NCBI RefSeq assembly: GCF_002575655.3 | Contig: NC_053039.3 | Span: 238,120,622 to 238,184,621 of the forward strand | Source: Aegilops tauschii subsp. strangulata | Lineage: Eukaryota; Streptophyta; Magnoliopsida; Poales; Poaceae | Direction of reading: 5' to 3' | Length of the DNA stretch: 64,000 bases | In this document: one piece after another, positions 21,161-32,704 of the stretch | Layout: every line of letters starts with the position of its first letter | How positions within the stretch are numbered: position 1 is the first letter of the stretch | Made by a program: the position numbers and the translations under genes | The notes under the pieces: generated by a model | Told to the model about the DNA's origin: nothing | The model's input: the letters and a program-made list of their open reading frames with translations, nothing else | The model's database searches: none

Positions 21161-22040
21161 AAATTCGGTTAACCATTCACGTGACGCCACGTGTCTTGGT
21201 TTTAATGGCTGTATGAGGTGTCGTACGGACAGCTGCTTGACCTTGACTGAACGGGACGCATGCGAGCACCGTCCGGTGTGCAGGCTGACCGAGAGGCGTG
21301 CAAGCTGTCCTCGAGTGCGCAGGCTCACCAGGAAGCACGCGAGCTGTACGCTGCGCAGGCTCACTGGGAAGCGAGCCCTTTGACTTCCATGGCCACCCGC
21401 CTTGCTCACATCCTCTCCATTAATGGTGCCCAAGCCGCAGTTTAATTCGCTTTTTAAATATAAAACACTCATCGCAAATGTTTTAGTTAGAACACCCGTA
21501 TGCAAACCGACAGCTTCCCCATGAAGCCAAGAGAAAATGTGCCGAGCAGGATTTCTGCAGCTCTTGATCGCAAACGTTTTAGATAGAACACCCGTATGCA
21601 AAGTGAGAGCAGCGCAGGATTTGTGCATCCCTTCAACGCAAACGGTTGTTTTGGATGACCCATGTGCAACCATGTACAAAGAATTTGGTAAGATTTGTCA
21701 ATCCTTGTAACACTGCGATTTGTCAAAATATGAAGCTAAAAATCACTAGCAGTATCTAATTTTTGCAACTAAAATTCAGTAATTAAGCATAGATTTCATA
21801 CATAGATTAAGCAATCATTCTTAATTTATACAAATAGTTCAACTCAACAGTTGAACGGACCAAACTTTTCCCCAATTGTTACCAACCACGTACTGAAATA
21901 GCTAGTTCAACTATATATACTAGCTAATTTTAAGTACGTTGTATAGTTCCACCACATCTATAGTCAGATGAACTGAACAAAATAGCCCCTAAATACTACT
22001 ACTACTGCGGAGGGGCTTTGTACTACTTCTGGCTGCCTCT
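21161..22040. other. spacer with GC-rich minisatellite and subterminal motifs
   Basis: 21245-21385 holds about three ~42-bp GC-rich repeats around GCAGGCTCAC, inverted relative to similar words at 13760-13930. 21430-21670 has CGCAAA(C/T)GTTTTAG..AGAACACCCGTATGCAAA twice. 21700-22040 is AT-rich, probably a 3' UTR. Confidence 0.4.
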
Positions 22041-22395
22041 CCTCTGCCGAGCGTGCTCAGTAAGAGGCGGAGGAGGTGGAGCCTACCGACGAGCTGGGCA
22101 ACCGCAATGCGGTGCCTGCCGCTAATGCATCTTCAGCGACGCTCACCTCGAGCGCCCTCTGCCGCTCCAGACGACCCCTCTCGAAGTGGTGGTTCTCCTC
22201 GTAGATCTACTGATTCCTTGCCTCTGAGGCAGCGTGTGCTGCGGCCACTGCGGCGGTAAGGCTCTTTGCATGCTCGACAAGGCACTCCTCCTCCTCCCGC
22301 AGGAACTCGATGTAGCGCGCAAGGTCGCTGTCGCACGTGCGAGTATCCACCTCCGCCTCCCGCCTTCGGGCGGCGGTGGCAGAGCGGGTGATGAC

Positions 22396-23008
22396 TGTGA
22401 CGCCCTCGATTCAATCATACACTAATCATACACGCAAATGTGTACGATCAAGATCAAGGACTCACGGGAAGATATCACAACACAACTCTAGACACAAATT
22501 AAATTAATACAAGCTTTATGTTACAAGCCAGGGGCCTCGAGGGCTCGAATACATAAGCTCGAAAACACAAGAGTCAGCTAAAGCAACAATATCTGAGTAC
22601 AGACATCAGTTAGACAAGTCTGCCTTAAGAAGGCTAGTGCAAAAGCAACATCGATCGAAAAGGCAAGGCCTCCTGCCTGGGAGCCTCCTAACTACTCCTG
22701 GTCGTCGGCGGTCTCGACGTGGTAGTAGGCACCCTCGGGGGAGTAGCAGTCATCGTCGAAGGTGGCGTCTGGATCCTGGGCTCCACCATCTGGTGGTGAT
22801 GTATTTTTCCTTAACAATTATTTGTTATGGATTAGTTGCTAAATGGTGGACTATTTTGTAACCATATCAGTGAAACCTTAAATTTCACTTGCAAATTAAA
22901 TTTGAATTTGAATTTGATTTTCAAACAAGCAGAAACTTGCATAGTAATCATGACGACATGGCCACCATTAGGGGGAGATTACTGTAGCAAGATTCTCGGG
23001 GCGTTACA
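22396..23008 (-). repeat. LARD LTR with ~3.4-kb internal deletion
   Basis: The first ~400 bp match 26284-26684 and the last ~210 bp match 30080-30291. The middle is missing, joined at CCATCTGG|TGGTGATG with 2-4 bp of microhomology (around 22796). Confidence 0.85.
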
Positions 23009-26000
23009 AATCTCCTCCACTACAAGAAATCTCGTCCCGAGATTTAAGTGCGGAAGTAAAGAGTAACTTTGGGAGAACTGACCCTTATAGGGTTAATTAT
23101 CTGGTGAACAATTCAGGGAAAGTGGCAGATGTACCTCTCGAGTTGAAACTTAAGAAGACATCGAGAGCAAATTATGAAGGTACAATAGGAAGTTTCAAGT
23201 GAATGGACAAACGATCGATACCTGAACAGAGTGTGAGAAGGGGGGTTCAGAGCATCGGGAATAGATCATCTCTCGGACGGTGGCTCGTGACAACACACAA
23301 AGCCAACAGCAAATGATACTTCGGAATAAAGGATATATAGGAGAGTCAAGTTCCGATCCTGTGGAACTGTGGGTTATGGCCCACCATGTGGGTTAAAAGT
23401 AGAAAGGGGGGCGATAGCAAGGCATGTCAAATGATAGACTGTCAGTTATGTTGTCAACAACGTTGGTACCAAGGGCGAGGGACGGAGAGAACTATTTTCC
23501 TGCTCGTTGAACAAGGCGGACTAATAGGCAAAGTTCTCGTCCATCGGTGGTTACCGGAAGGTCAACAGCAATAATAACAAGGTCTTACTGACAAATTGTA
23601 CACCGAGGTGTTTTCATAAGCAGGGAACTATTACTGCTTAGATCATATAGATCACAAGAAAGGTTAAACAAAACAAAGGAAAGGAAAAATGATTAATTGA
23701 TTATTCAAATTAATCAATGGGAAGGAAAATGTGTTTACACACAAAAATTGGGAGTATATCCTTCCAAGGGAAAAAGCGGAGCAGGAAATACATGACAGGA
23801 CAGAAAGTTCAAAAGCATTTAGATAATGGCGTGAGGGAAGAATCATGATATTACCCATACAACGGTGTTTGGATAATTGATCGAGAACCGTTAGCATTGC
23901 GCTCCCAATGTTCTTGTTGATGATTGGAGTACCACACACATGCTTCGAGATAGTGTTGACATGGTCGTCAGGGAAAGGTCAGACTTCGGATACACAAAGG
24001 ATCCATCGGAAACAACTTAGAAAATAAGTCATACGATTTCAGCAAGGAAAAGATGAGGGTGTGGCCGACGGGCTCAGCAACAATCCATTGACATGTCAAA
24101 AAGGTGTATTACCAAATTATATGAACAAGTTTGTGTTGGGGAAGGCAAGAATGTTGTCGATGATAACTTAAATCATCGAGGGGCAAGGATTGTATTTCTC
24201 ATCATGAATTCGATTGATATCCTGGAAGAGCTCAGAATGTTGATGATGATCATGACACATTTGTCGAGAGATTTCATGAAGATGTAATCGATCGGCGATG
24301 ACATCAAGTCAAAGGAATGATGAAGCGAAAGGTTATTGGAACCACGGGTATGACACAAAGTCGAAATTAAGCTCGCTATTCAAGACAAAATGATATGACA
24401 AGGAAAGTCGATGTAGGCTTAGCTCATCGTCAAAAATTGTGCTCCGGGAAGAAGGATCAGGTAGCACAGTTAAAATTTATCACGATAATGATATAGCCGA
24501 GCAGGCTAGGAATGACTTGAAGGATTATTAAACTTGTAAGCAACAAAAATTACTTAGAGTTGTTGAATCGGAGTGCGGGATCGATTCTCTTATCGGTGTT
24601 CTCGAGTGACTGATAACTCAGAACCCGGGGGGAAATCTGAAATCGGTGAGAAGTAATACTAGATGAATATTCATAGGAAGCAACTCAGTTATTTGATATT
24701 CTCGAGATACCGGAGGGTAATACTTGAAGGAAGATCAAAATAGAGGTTGTGGAGTTGCATTGATCTGCAGAAGACAAGTGCGTGAACTTGTCCGAGAAAT
24801 GGAGTCAAAGGGGAACAATCATGGTCAGAACCATGGTCGCAAAGGACCAAACATAGATACCAGATGAACTTATAACAAGGGGATTATTATTATCACAAGA
24901 AGCTTCCATGATAAGTGCCACATCGGGTCCATGGGCATGAACACAAAGTTCAAGGTCGACCCCCACTTCTTCAATGCATAACCTTTCATTCACTCCTTGT
25001 TTTTTGAAGAAATTGTAGTGCAGAGGATTTATCTGGTGAAGTACCAGAAGAGTAAGACTCATGAGAACTCTTGGGTTCACACGGATTATGGAAGGCATAA
25101 TTTCAACCCATCGGGACATTTTCACGAAGCTATACAACACAGTAACAGGAGCGACGGGTACACGCTCGAAAGCAAAGGGCTGGCAATATGGAGTAGATGA
25201 TACAATTCTCCAGAGGCATTTTGTATCATGGGAAGTCGTCAATGATTTAAAATATGAAGGAGCTGCTGGATAGTAATCCACCAAAAGATCAGGTGGTCCG
25301 CAAAGGATCTATTGTGAATACCGGTACTCAACCAGAAGAAGAAGAAGAAGGGATGCAAAGGAATCGGTTTATGGAAACATCTAAATAATTCGATGCTTGA
25401 GTACAAAGGAGTATGATTTCAAGACAAAGGATCAGAAGCAAAGGCTCTGATCAAAAGATGAGTAAGTTGTATAGACTTAGAGGTGCACCCGATCAAATCT
25501 TCATTGGGCAAGAACCAGCTCATATCCGGAGCGATGTCAGAGCCGGAAAGGAAATTTCCAAGGATTAATTGATGATTGCGAGTATTCGCTCACACGTTGA
25601 ATCCATAGGAACAGAATGTCAATCACAAAGAATTTCGAAGAATATTGCTACACATATGGGAAGCATCCCTAATGCAAGCAGACAAGTTTTGCAGAGCAAT
25701 AGTTTGAAGAGGATTCTCGAAAGATCGGATAGTATTTCCAAATATTTTGAAAAGCATATGAACAACTGGGGATGAGCGGACCCCGGTTAAGTGAATTATC
25801 CGTAGTGCAAAAGAAGCTGCAAAGCAGAAGGCACAAAGGATTCTCGGAACAACGGAGAGTGCTAGGGGTATCTTGTAACAACAGGAGCAACTAGGGATGA
25901 AGGTACAAGCGGCAAGGATGTATTCAGGGGGATTATCGGTGGTCAGGAACTGCAAGGCAGTTGGCACAGGGTCTCGAGAAACATCGAGGAGTATCCGCAG

Positions 26001-26283
26001 AATCTTCAGGCGAAGCAAGCGATCATCGATAATGTCGGGGCTCTCCAGGAGGAAGTGGGTACGAGAACCTAATGTCAGAGTTAGTAAAATGTTTAACCCG
26101 AATAGACGAGAGATCGGAGTCCCAGAGTATAGACGAGGAGTAAAAGATCCTAATACCACCCAATGGCGATGTGGGCCCGTAAGACACACAACCATGTTAG
26201 TAAAAGTTTTTTAGTGACTAGACTCAACTTCGGCCAAGGAGTTGGAAAGGGGCTACTACAGGCAGTCGGCTCTGATACCAACT
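23009..26283 (-). other. LARD internal domain, non-coding
   Basis: Between the purine tract and the primer-binding site. All frames are short and broken and no gag, protease, RT or integrase motif is seen. LARDs have conserved non-coding internal RNA and depend on proteins of other elements. Confidence 0.7.
26268..26280 (-). promoter_or_regulatory. primer-binding site (tRNA-iMet type) of the LARD
   Basis: Minus-strand TGGTATCAGAGCC, 3 bp from the LTR edge. It fixes the element's orientation. Confidence 0.85.
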
Positions 26284-29200
26284 TGTGACGCCCTCGATTC
26301 AATCATACACTAATCATACACGCAAATGTGTACGATCAAGATCAAGGACTCACGGGAAGATATCACAACACGACTCTAGACACAAATTAAATTAATACAA
26401 GCTTTATGTTACAAGCCAGGGGCCTCGAGGGCTCGAATACATAAGCTCGAAAACACAAGAGTCAGTGAAAGCAACAATATCTGAGTACAGACATCAGTTA
26501 GACAAGTCTGCCTTAAGAAGGCTAGCGCAAAAGCAACATCGATCGAAAAGGCAAGGCCTCCTGCCTGGGAGCCTCCTAACTACTCCTGGCCGTCGGTGGT
26601 CTCCACGTGGTAGTAGGCACCCTCGGGGTAGTAGCAGTCATCGTCAAAGGTGGCGTATGGATCCTGGGCTCCACCATCTGGTTGCGACATCCGAGAAGAA
26701 AGGAAAAGGGGGAAAAAGGGGGAGCAAAGCAACCGTGAGTACTCATCCAAAGTACTCGCAAGCAAGGATCTACACTACATATGCATCGGTATCAATGAAA
26801 AGGGTTGTATCTGTGGACTGGACTGCAGAATGCCAGAAGAGAAGGGGAAAGCCTAGCCTATCGAAGACTAGCATCTTTTGGAAACCACCATCTTGCAGCA
26901 CCAGGAGGGAGTAGAGTAGCATAAAGTAAGGTTGTAGAAGTGTTATCAACCTCGGCCAGAGATCCTTTCTCGACTCCCTGCGAGAAAGCAATCCCAGAGC
27001 CATACTATCCATTTATCACCTCATATCCAAGTCTCATCTCAAGTATCGAGTTCTAGTTGTATCGATCGGGATACAACTCCAAGTGTCCGTTACCGTAGGA
27101 CAGGCTATCGATAGATGTTTTCTTCCCTGCAGGGGTGCACCAACTTACCCACCAGCTCGATTAACTCCGGTCGGACACACTTTCCTGGGTCATGCCCGGC
27201 CTCGGCCAAACAATACGCCGCAACCCGACCTAGGCTTAATAGAGAGGTCAGCACGCCGGACTAAACCTATGCCCCCAGGGGTCATGGGCCATCGCCACGG
27301 GAACTCCTGCACGTTGCGTACGTCGCCGGTGAGCAGACCTAGCTACCTCCTTTAAAAAGGCAGGTGCTTACCAGTCCAACGCGGCGCGCGCCGCTCAGTC
27401 GCTGACGTCTATTAAGCTTCAGTTGATGCATACGACGCATAACGCCCATACTATGCCCACGTGATGGTTAGTGCTATCAGGCCAGAGGCCCCTCGGATCA
27501 AATATCCAAATCGTAGTGGATTAGGAGCACGTGGTAACAAGCAGAGACTCACGAAAGATGTGACCCCGTTGCCCCGTCTCGAGGACTTGCGGCAAGGGCT
27601 AGGAATGCCCGGCCACGCCTTGTAATTATTTCGCGGGCACCCTCCAATTCAACCTGTCTCCACATCACTCGCGGGTACCCCTCAGGGTCGACCCGCCTTT
27701 CCAAGTAACAGTGTAAAGTCCAAGTATTCGTGTGTCCAAACATCAAGGGAAAAACCTGAGGAATCACCCCCGATGAATTCCACTCGATGTAATCATCAAG
27801 GTGAACGTAAGAGGAACCACCCCCAAGGTTCACACTTGAGGGGTTGCACGACAGAGTCATATCGGAAGTGGTTAAGGTGGAATCACCCCCGATGACCATG
27901 ACCGAATAGCTACACTACAGGGTTAACATCAGAAGTGCTGTAGAGGTCTCACCCTCGGCACTCGATAGTAACCCAGTAGTGTCGAGCAACTAAGGAGAAA
28001 GTGATGTGTGGTGCCGGGGCCTGGTCTTCGATCCCGTTGATCGGGTCTTCGATGATGAAGCAGGGGCAACAAGGACAAGGTGGGGGTCACTGATGGATCA
28101 CTAACCAACCTATACTAAGCAGTTTAGGATAAGCAGGTAAGGTACAATGAGCAGGTTACAAAAGCAGGCTATGCATCAGAATAGGAGCAAACAATAATAG
28201 TAGCAAAATCTAATGCAAGCATGAGAGAATGGAATGGGCGATATCGGGATGATCAAAGGGGGGCTTGCCTGGTTGCTCTGGCAAGGAGGGGTCGTCGTCG
28301 ACGTAGTTGATCACAAGGGCAGCATCTATCTCGGGGTCTACCGGAGAAAAGAGGGGGAAGAAACAATAAATATAAAGCAAACAAGGCATCATAATGCATA
28401 ACATGGTAATACGCGGAGCTAGCAGTCTTCTATCGTAGTGCCGCACGATACAGGTGAAGGGGGAATTCAACCGGGAAGGAATTCCCGGTTCCGAACCTGT
28501 GTTAGACAAATGACCGGAGGGGGAATGTTCCATGTTCAGATAGTTAGAGGCATCTGATAGGTAAACGGACCGCGTATTCGGATTCGTCTCGTCGTTCTAA
28601 GCAACTTTCATGTACAAAGTATTTTAATCCGAGCTACGGATTATTTTATATTAATTTTCAAATTTTTAAATGATTTTCTAAAGTTATTAATAAACCTAAA
28701 AGGAGTTATTGCATCAGCATGACATCATCACGACATCAGCAGTCAACAGTGCAGTTGACTGAGTCAAACTTACATGTGGGTCCCGCTGTCATTGGCACAG
28801 TTTTATTAAACAGACTTAATTAGACTAAATTGTTCATTAGGTTAATTAAACAAAGTTAATTAATTAATTAACCAATTAATTAATCATTTTAATACATATT
28901 CTTTTAACACAAGGGCGTGGGGCCCCTTTGGCAGTGGCCCTGGGAAAGCGGTGCTGGGCGACAGCGGGCGCGGTTGCGGGCGCCGGGCGTGGGCGCCCGT
29001 TTGGTGTACGAGGCCCCCAGGGGGGCGCCGGCCACGGCGGCTGGCCGGAGTAGGGCGTCGCAGTGGGTGCCGCAGAGGCATGGGAGAGTGGGGCGCGAGC
29101 CACAACAGCGCTAGGCGGCAGCGGCGGCGGTCAGAGCAGACAGCAGCAGGGCAGCAGCAGCTGGGGGCGAGCGGGGGTCGGCCGCGACGCGGGCGGGTCG

Positions 29201-30291
29201 AGCGGGCAGAGGTCAGGGGCCTGCCCAGGCGATGGCGGGAGCGCGGCAGGTCGCGGGCTGCGAGGCGCGCGGAGCTACGGCGGGCGCGAGGGGTCGAGCG
29301 GGTGAGTGCGCACGGCGTTGGGATAGAGGAAAAAGGAAGCGGGGCGCGGGAGCTCACCCCCGGTACCGGGGATCGGGGCGGCAAGGCCTGGGGAAGTCCG
29401 GCGAGGTAGATCGGCGGCATGGCGAGGTGGTGGCGATAGTTGACGGCGTTGGCATCGGGGCACTGTTGGGGAGGAGGTCGGGGACGACGTCCATCGAGGA
29501 GGTGGAGGACGAGGCGGCGACGCGGTGGTCCGGCGAGGTGGCGACGGTCGACGGGGCGCGAACGACGGCGAGCTGCGACGCGGCGACGTGGGCGCTGACT
29601 GCCGGCGGGGAAGAGGCGTGGTCGAGGGTCGCGACGGGGCTGCGGGCTCGGGTGCCCCGATCCAGATCGGGTGGACGAGAGGAAGAGGTGGGGGATCGAG
29701 GGGATCGTGCGGGGGGAAGTGGTGGTGTCGGTGGGCTCTAGGGTTCCAGGGGTGGGAGGTTATGCAGGCGCGGCTGGGCCGGCCGGGGTGGGCTGGGATG
29801 GGCCGAGGCCCATGGGGAGCTTGGGGTCTTCTTTTCTCTCCTTGCCTTTTCTTTTCTTTTACTGACATTTGAAACAACCACTATTTGCAATTAAATAAGC
29901 CATCAAATGACTTTGCAAAATTATGGAGCTTGGGAATTTAATTATATTGCAGTCTTTTGTACTGACACAAAAAGTTTGGGAGACATAGGAGTTCATTTGA
30001 ATTTTTTTATAATAGGAAAAGTGATTAAATGGGCTGAATTGGTATTGTTTTAATTGCTATAGCCCATTTAGCATTGTGGTGATGTAGTTTTCCTTAACAA
30101 TTATTTGTTATGGATTTGTTGCTAAATGGTGGACTATTTTGTAACCATATCAGTGAAACTTTAAATTTCACTTGCAAATTAAATTTGAATTTGAATTTGA
30201 TTTTCAAACAAGCGGAAACTTGCATAGTAATCACGATGACATGGCCACCATTAGGGGGAGATTACTGTAGCGAGATTCTCGGGGCGTTACA
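26284..30291 (-). repeat. full-length 4.0-kb LARD LTR
   Basis: Starts TGTGACGCCC and ends GGGCGTTACA. It includes a GC-rich island at 28910-29800 whose long Arg/Pro-rich frames on both strands are composition artefacts. The island probably covers the transcription start and leader of the LTR. Confidence 0.85.
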
Positions 30292-30722
30292 AATACCCCG
30301 GCGGTCGACGGTGGGCTGGCGGCCATGGCGACCGACGACCAGGTGGCGGCCACGACCACCACCTCCCGCCTTCGGGCCGTGGTGGCGGAACGGGTGATGG
30401 CCACAGTGGCCGGCAGTGGGGTGGCGGCCACGACGGCCACCTCCCGCCTTCGGGCCGTGGCGGCGGAGCGGGCAATGGCTCTGGCTTTCGACGGTGGTGT
30501 GGCGGCAACGACGGCTGGCAACAACTGCCGACGGGCACCGGCGGCGGAGCGTGTGGTGGGTGTTCCGCGCACACCCAACAGGGATGCCACGCGCACTACA
30601 CTACGCCGGGGACAGCGCCACCGCCGCGGTGTAGCCTCCCAGCTGGCCCTGTCCTCTAATGACGACAGAGTGGCTGAGCAAGGACGGCGGACCGGTGCCA
30701 TTGGCGAATGTGGGAGAAGCAA

Positions 30723-30982
30723 ACGAGATAAGCTACAGGGATGGAGGGGAAAATGTGATGCAGGACTCGCCGGCCGTGATGGTTTTTATAGCAGGCCGGT
30801 AAGCATTGGGATTTTGGGGGATTTCACAAGAAGTAGATGACTAGATGATCGTTTCTCCTACTTTAGAATACATGCAATTGTTTATTGAGGTGTGTGCGAA
30901 TGATCTGTATAGTCACTTATGTAATTGGATGTTTATTTCAGTTATATATATATACATGTTATTCTACTGTAGACAGAGCAAT
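30723..30982. other. upstream region of Ala/Arg-rich gene
   Basis: GC content falls from left to right into the inverted repeat. A TATATATATATACATG run near 30945-30960 is simple sequence. No gene. Confidence 0.3.
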
Positions 30983-31382
30983 TCACACGGCTTATTAGCA
31001 ACAATCGCCTGTGTTATTATTGGTTTACGCACACATTTCAGATTATGGACCTGTTTGCCGCGTATCACACACATCTTGTTCAGTTGAACCATTTCCATTG
31101 TGTTGCCTAATCACACGCAGTTCATCCCAGTGGACTGTATGCTGTATATCGTACACGCCTTCATCTGGCTGGCCGTTTCTTTTGTGCCTCCTCATCCCAA
31201 ATAGTTAATTGAGCTGAACCGTATGCCCTGCATCGCACACGCAACTAAATTCTGAACCGTGTTCGATGCATCTGTCATCGCAAACATTTTGCACCTTTTT
31301 TGACGGGTTTTTTACACCATCGTTTGTGATTATGGCATCGCACACAGTTTCGTCGAAGGGTCTCTGATCGTAGTGTCGCGTT
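30983..31382 (-). repeat. long terminal inverted repeat, right copy
   Basis: Reverse-complement partner of 9255-9735. The outermost 28 bases are identical (...GGGTCTCTGATCGTAGTG then TCGCGTT). It lacks one ~85-bp unit present on the left. The right flank is the ~340-bp array, while the left copy's outer flank is not. Confidence 0.75.
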
Positions 31383-32034
31383 TGGACCATCATGCATTAG
31401 TGCATGATACAGTTTGAGCACACACACATGCATGTGTACGCATGAATCCCTCCCATCGAGTCGAAGTGGCTAGTACAACGACACATCATGAACCGATCTC
31501 GCTCTGTGTGCGGAGCTAGTGTACGATTTTTTATGCACGCGCCACATCAATGTTGTGAAATTGTATTCAAACATGCATGCACGCATCACCTCCATACATA
31601 TGCATGTAGTGGTTGCCTTCGAACGGTACACTCCCTCGCATGGTTATCGGTGACAAGCCTATATATTCATGGGCCCGCGTGGACATCCATGATCACCTTG
31701 ACCAAAAACAAGATAGGTTACCATGGCGGATTCTTCATTTGGTTCGTGTTATCATAGTATAGGTCATGGTGAGATTCAGACCTTAAGTTTGAGCGCATAT
31801 ACTATGCACGCATGCATGCATGAATCCCCAACGTTGGCTTGAAGTGTGGTGTAACATACATATGCATCTTCAACCTACCCCTCACTCGGTGTGGGGATTT
31901 CTAGTTCGAAATCACGGTGCCACATCAAAGTTGTTCCATTGTTACTCAACAACACACCTCTCCATACATATGTTTGGGCCACACGCATGCAATGGTTGTC
32001 TTCGGGGACTAGCTACTTGCGTGATTATTGGTGA
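31383..32034 (+). repeat. ~340-bp tandem array, middle part
   Basis: Landmark GCCACATC at 31539 and 31917 (step 378), with the same companion words as at 14500-15455. It is interrupted by the Athila-type element. Confidence 0.65.
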
Positions 32035-32039
32035 GCTAG

Positions 32040-32704
32040 TGCTACCTCTTGAGCACTGCGTTGGTTTTCCCTTGAAGAGGAAAGGGTGATGCAGCAAAGT
32101 AGCGTAAGTATTTCCCTCAGTTTTGAGAACCAAGGTATCAATCCAGTAGGAGACTACACGCAAGTCGCCTCGTACCTACACAAACAAATAAGAACCTTGC
32201 AACCAACGCGATAAAGGGGTTGTCAATCCCTTCACGGCCACTTGCAAAAGTGAGATCTGATAGAGATAATAAGATAAATATTTTTCGTATTTTTTATGAT
32301 ATAGATTGAAAGTAAAGATTGCAAAGTAAAATACATTGGAAACTTATATGATGGAAAATAGACCCGGGGGCCATAGGTTTCACTAGTGGCTTCTCTCAAG
32401 ATAGCATAAGTATTATGGTGGGTGAACAAATTACTGTCGAGCAATTGCTAGAAAAGTGCATAGTTATGAGAATATCTAGGCATGATCATGTATATAGGCA
32501 TCACGTCCGCGACAAGTAGACCGAAACGATTCTGCATCTACTACTATTACTCCACACATCGACCGCTATCCAACATGCATCTAGAGTATTAAGTTCATCA
32601 GAACAGAGTAACGCATTCGGCAAGATGACATGATGTAGAGGGATAAACTCAAGCAATATGATATAAACCCCATCTTTTTATCCTCGATGGCAACAATACA
32701 ATGC
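32040..32704 (-). repeat. Athila-type LTR, left piece of split copy
   Basis: Matches 48709-49373, ending with the AATGC at which the chromovirus inserted. Confidence 0.9.

Larger units (their letters stand above)
22396..30291 (-). mobile_element. LARD (large retrotransposon derivative) with unequal LTRs
   Basis: Minus-strand element. The full LTR is at 26284-30291 (4008 bp; TGTGACGCCC ... GGGCGTTACA on the plus strand). Minus-strand TGGTATCAGAGCC, a tRNA-iMet primer-binding site, is at 26268-26280, three bases inside the LTR. The internal region (23009-26283) is 3.3 kb without coding capacity, and a purine tract (minus GTGGAGGAGATT) is at 23009-23020. The second LTR (22396-23008) is only 613 bp because its middle is deleted. 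LTR and internal sizes resemble barley Sukkula-type LARDs. Flanks ATGAC (22391-22395) and AATAC (30292-30296) are an imperfect target duplication at best. Confidence 0.85.
22041..30722 (-). pseudogene. Ala/Arg-rich coiled-coil gene split by the LARD insertion
   Basis: Minus-strand coding sequence is seen at 30292-30722 (starts MLLPHSPMAPVRR) and again at about 22041-22395, on the two sides of the LARD. The right part has a repeated module around ATARRREV (nucleotide repeats about 78 bp apart near 30362 and 30440). The left part starts with the same module (TAARRREAEVD) and continues into a charged helix (YIEFLREEEECLVEHAKSL), then a TAG and a further helical stretch. The shared module on both sides shows it was one gene before the insertion. 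No known domain was recognised. The coiled-coil character is inferred from heptad-like charge patterns. Confidence 0.5.
15456..31382 (-). mobile_element. candidate large DNA transposon block inserted in the ~340-bp array
   Basis: The left edge is CACTGGTACGCG (15456) and the right edge ...GATCGTAGTGTCGCGTT (31382). Both sides are units of the same tandem array. Removing this block makes the landmark step 15262-31539 equal to about 350 bp, within the array's range of 304-378. The ends carry CACTA-like tips (CACTG / GTAGTG) and short subterminal motifs, but the two tips are not mirror images beyond four bases and no target duplication was found. Contents are minus-strand gene pieces, a 505-bp tandem array and a later LARD insertion. 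No transposase frame was recognised. It could be one element, or two merged ones. Confidence 0.45.

Noticed and set aside
28884..29877. Long open frames on both strands in the LARD LTR
   Set aside because: They coincide with a very GC-rich island, have Arg/Pro/Gly-rich composition in every frame and match no gene structure. They are composition artefacts inside an LTR.
9255..31382. A simple 22-kb long-TIR transposon inserted once
   Set aside because: The array flanks the right end but not the left end, no target duplication was found, and array units also occur inside (14500-15455). Kept only as a hypothesis of two copies.
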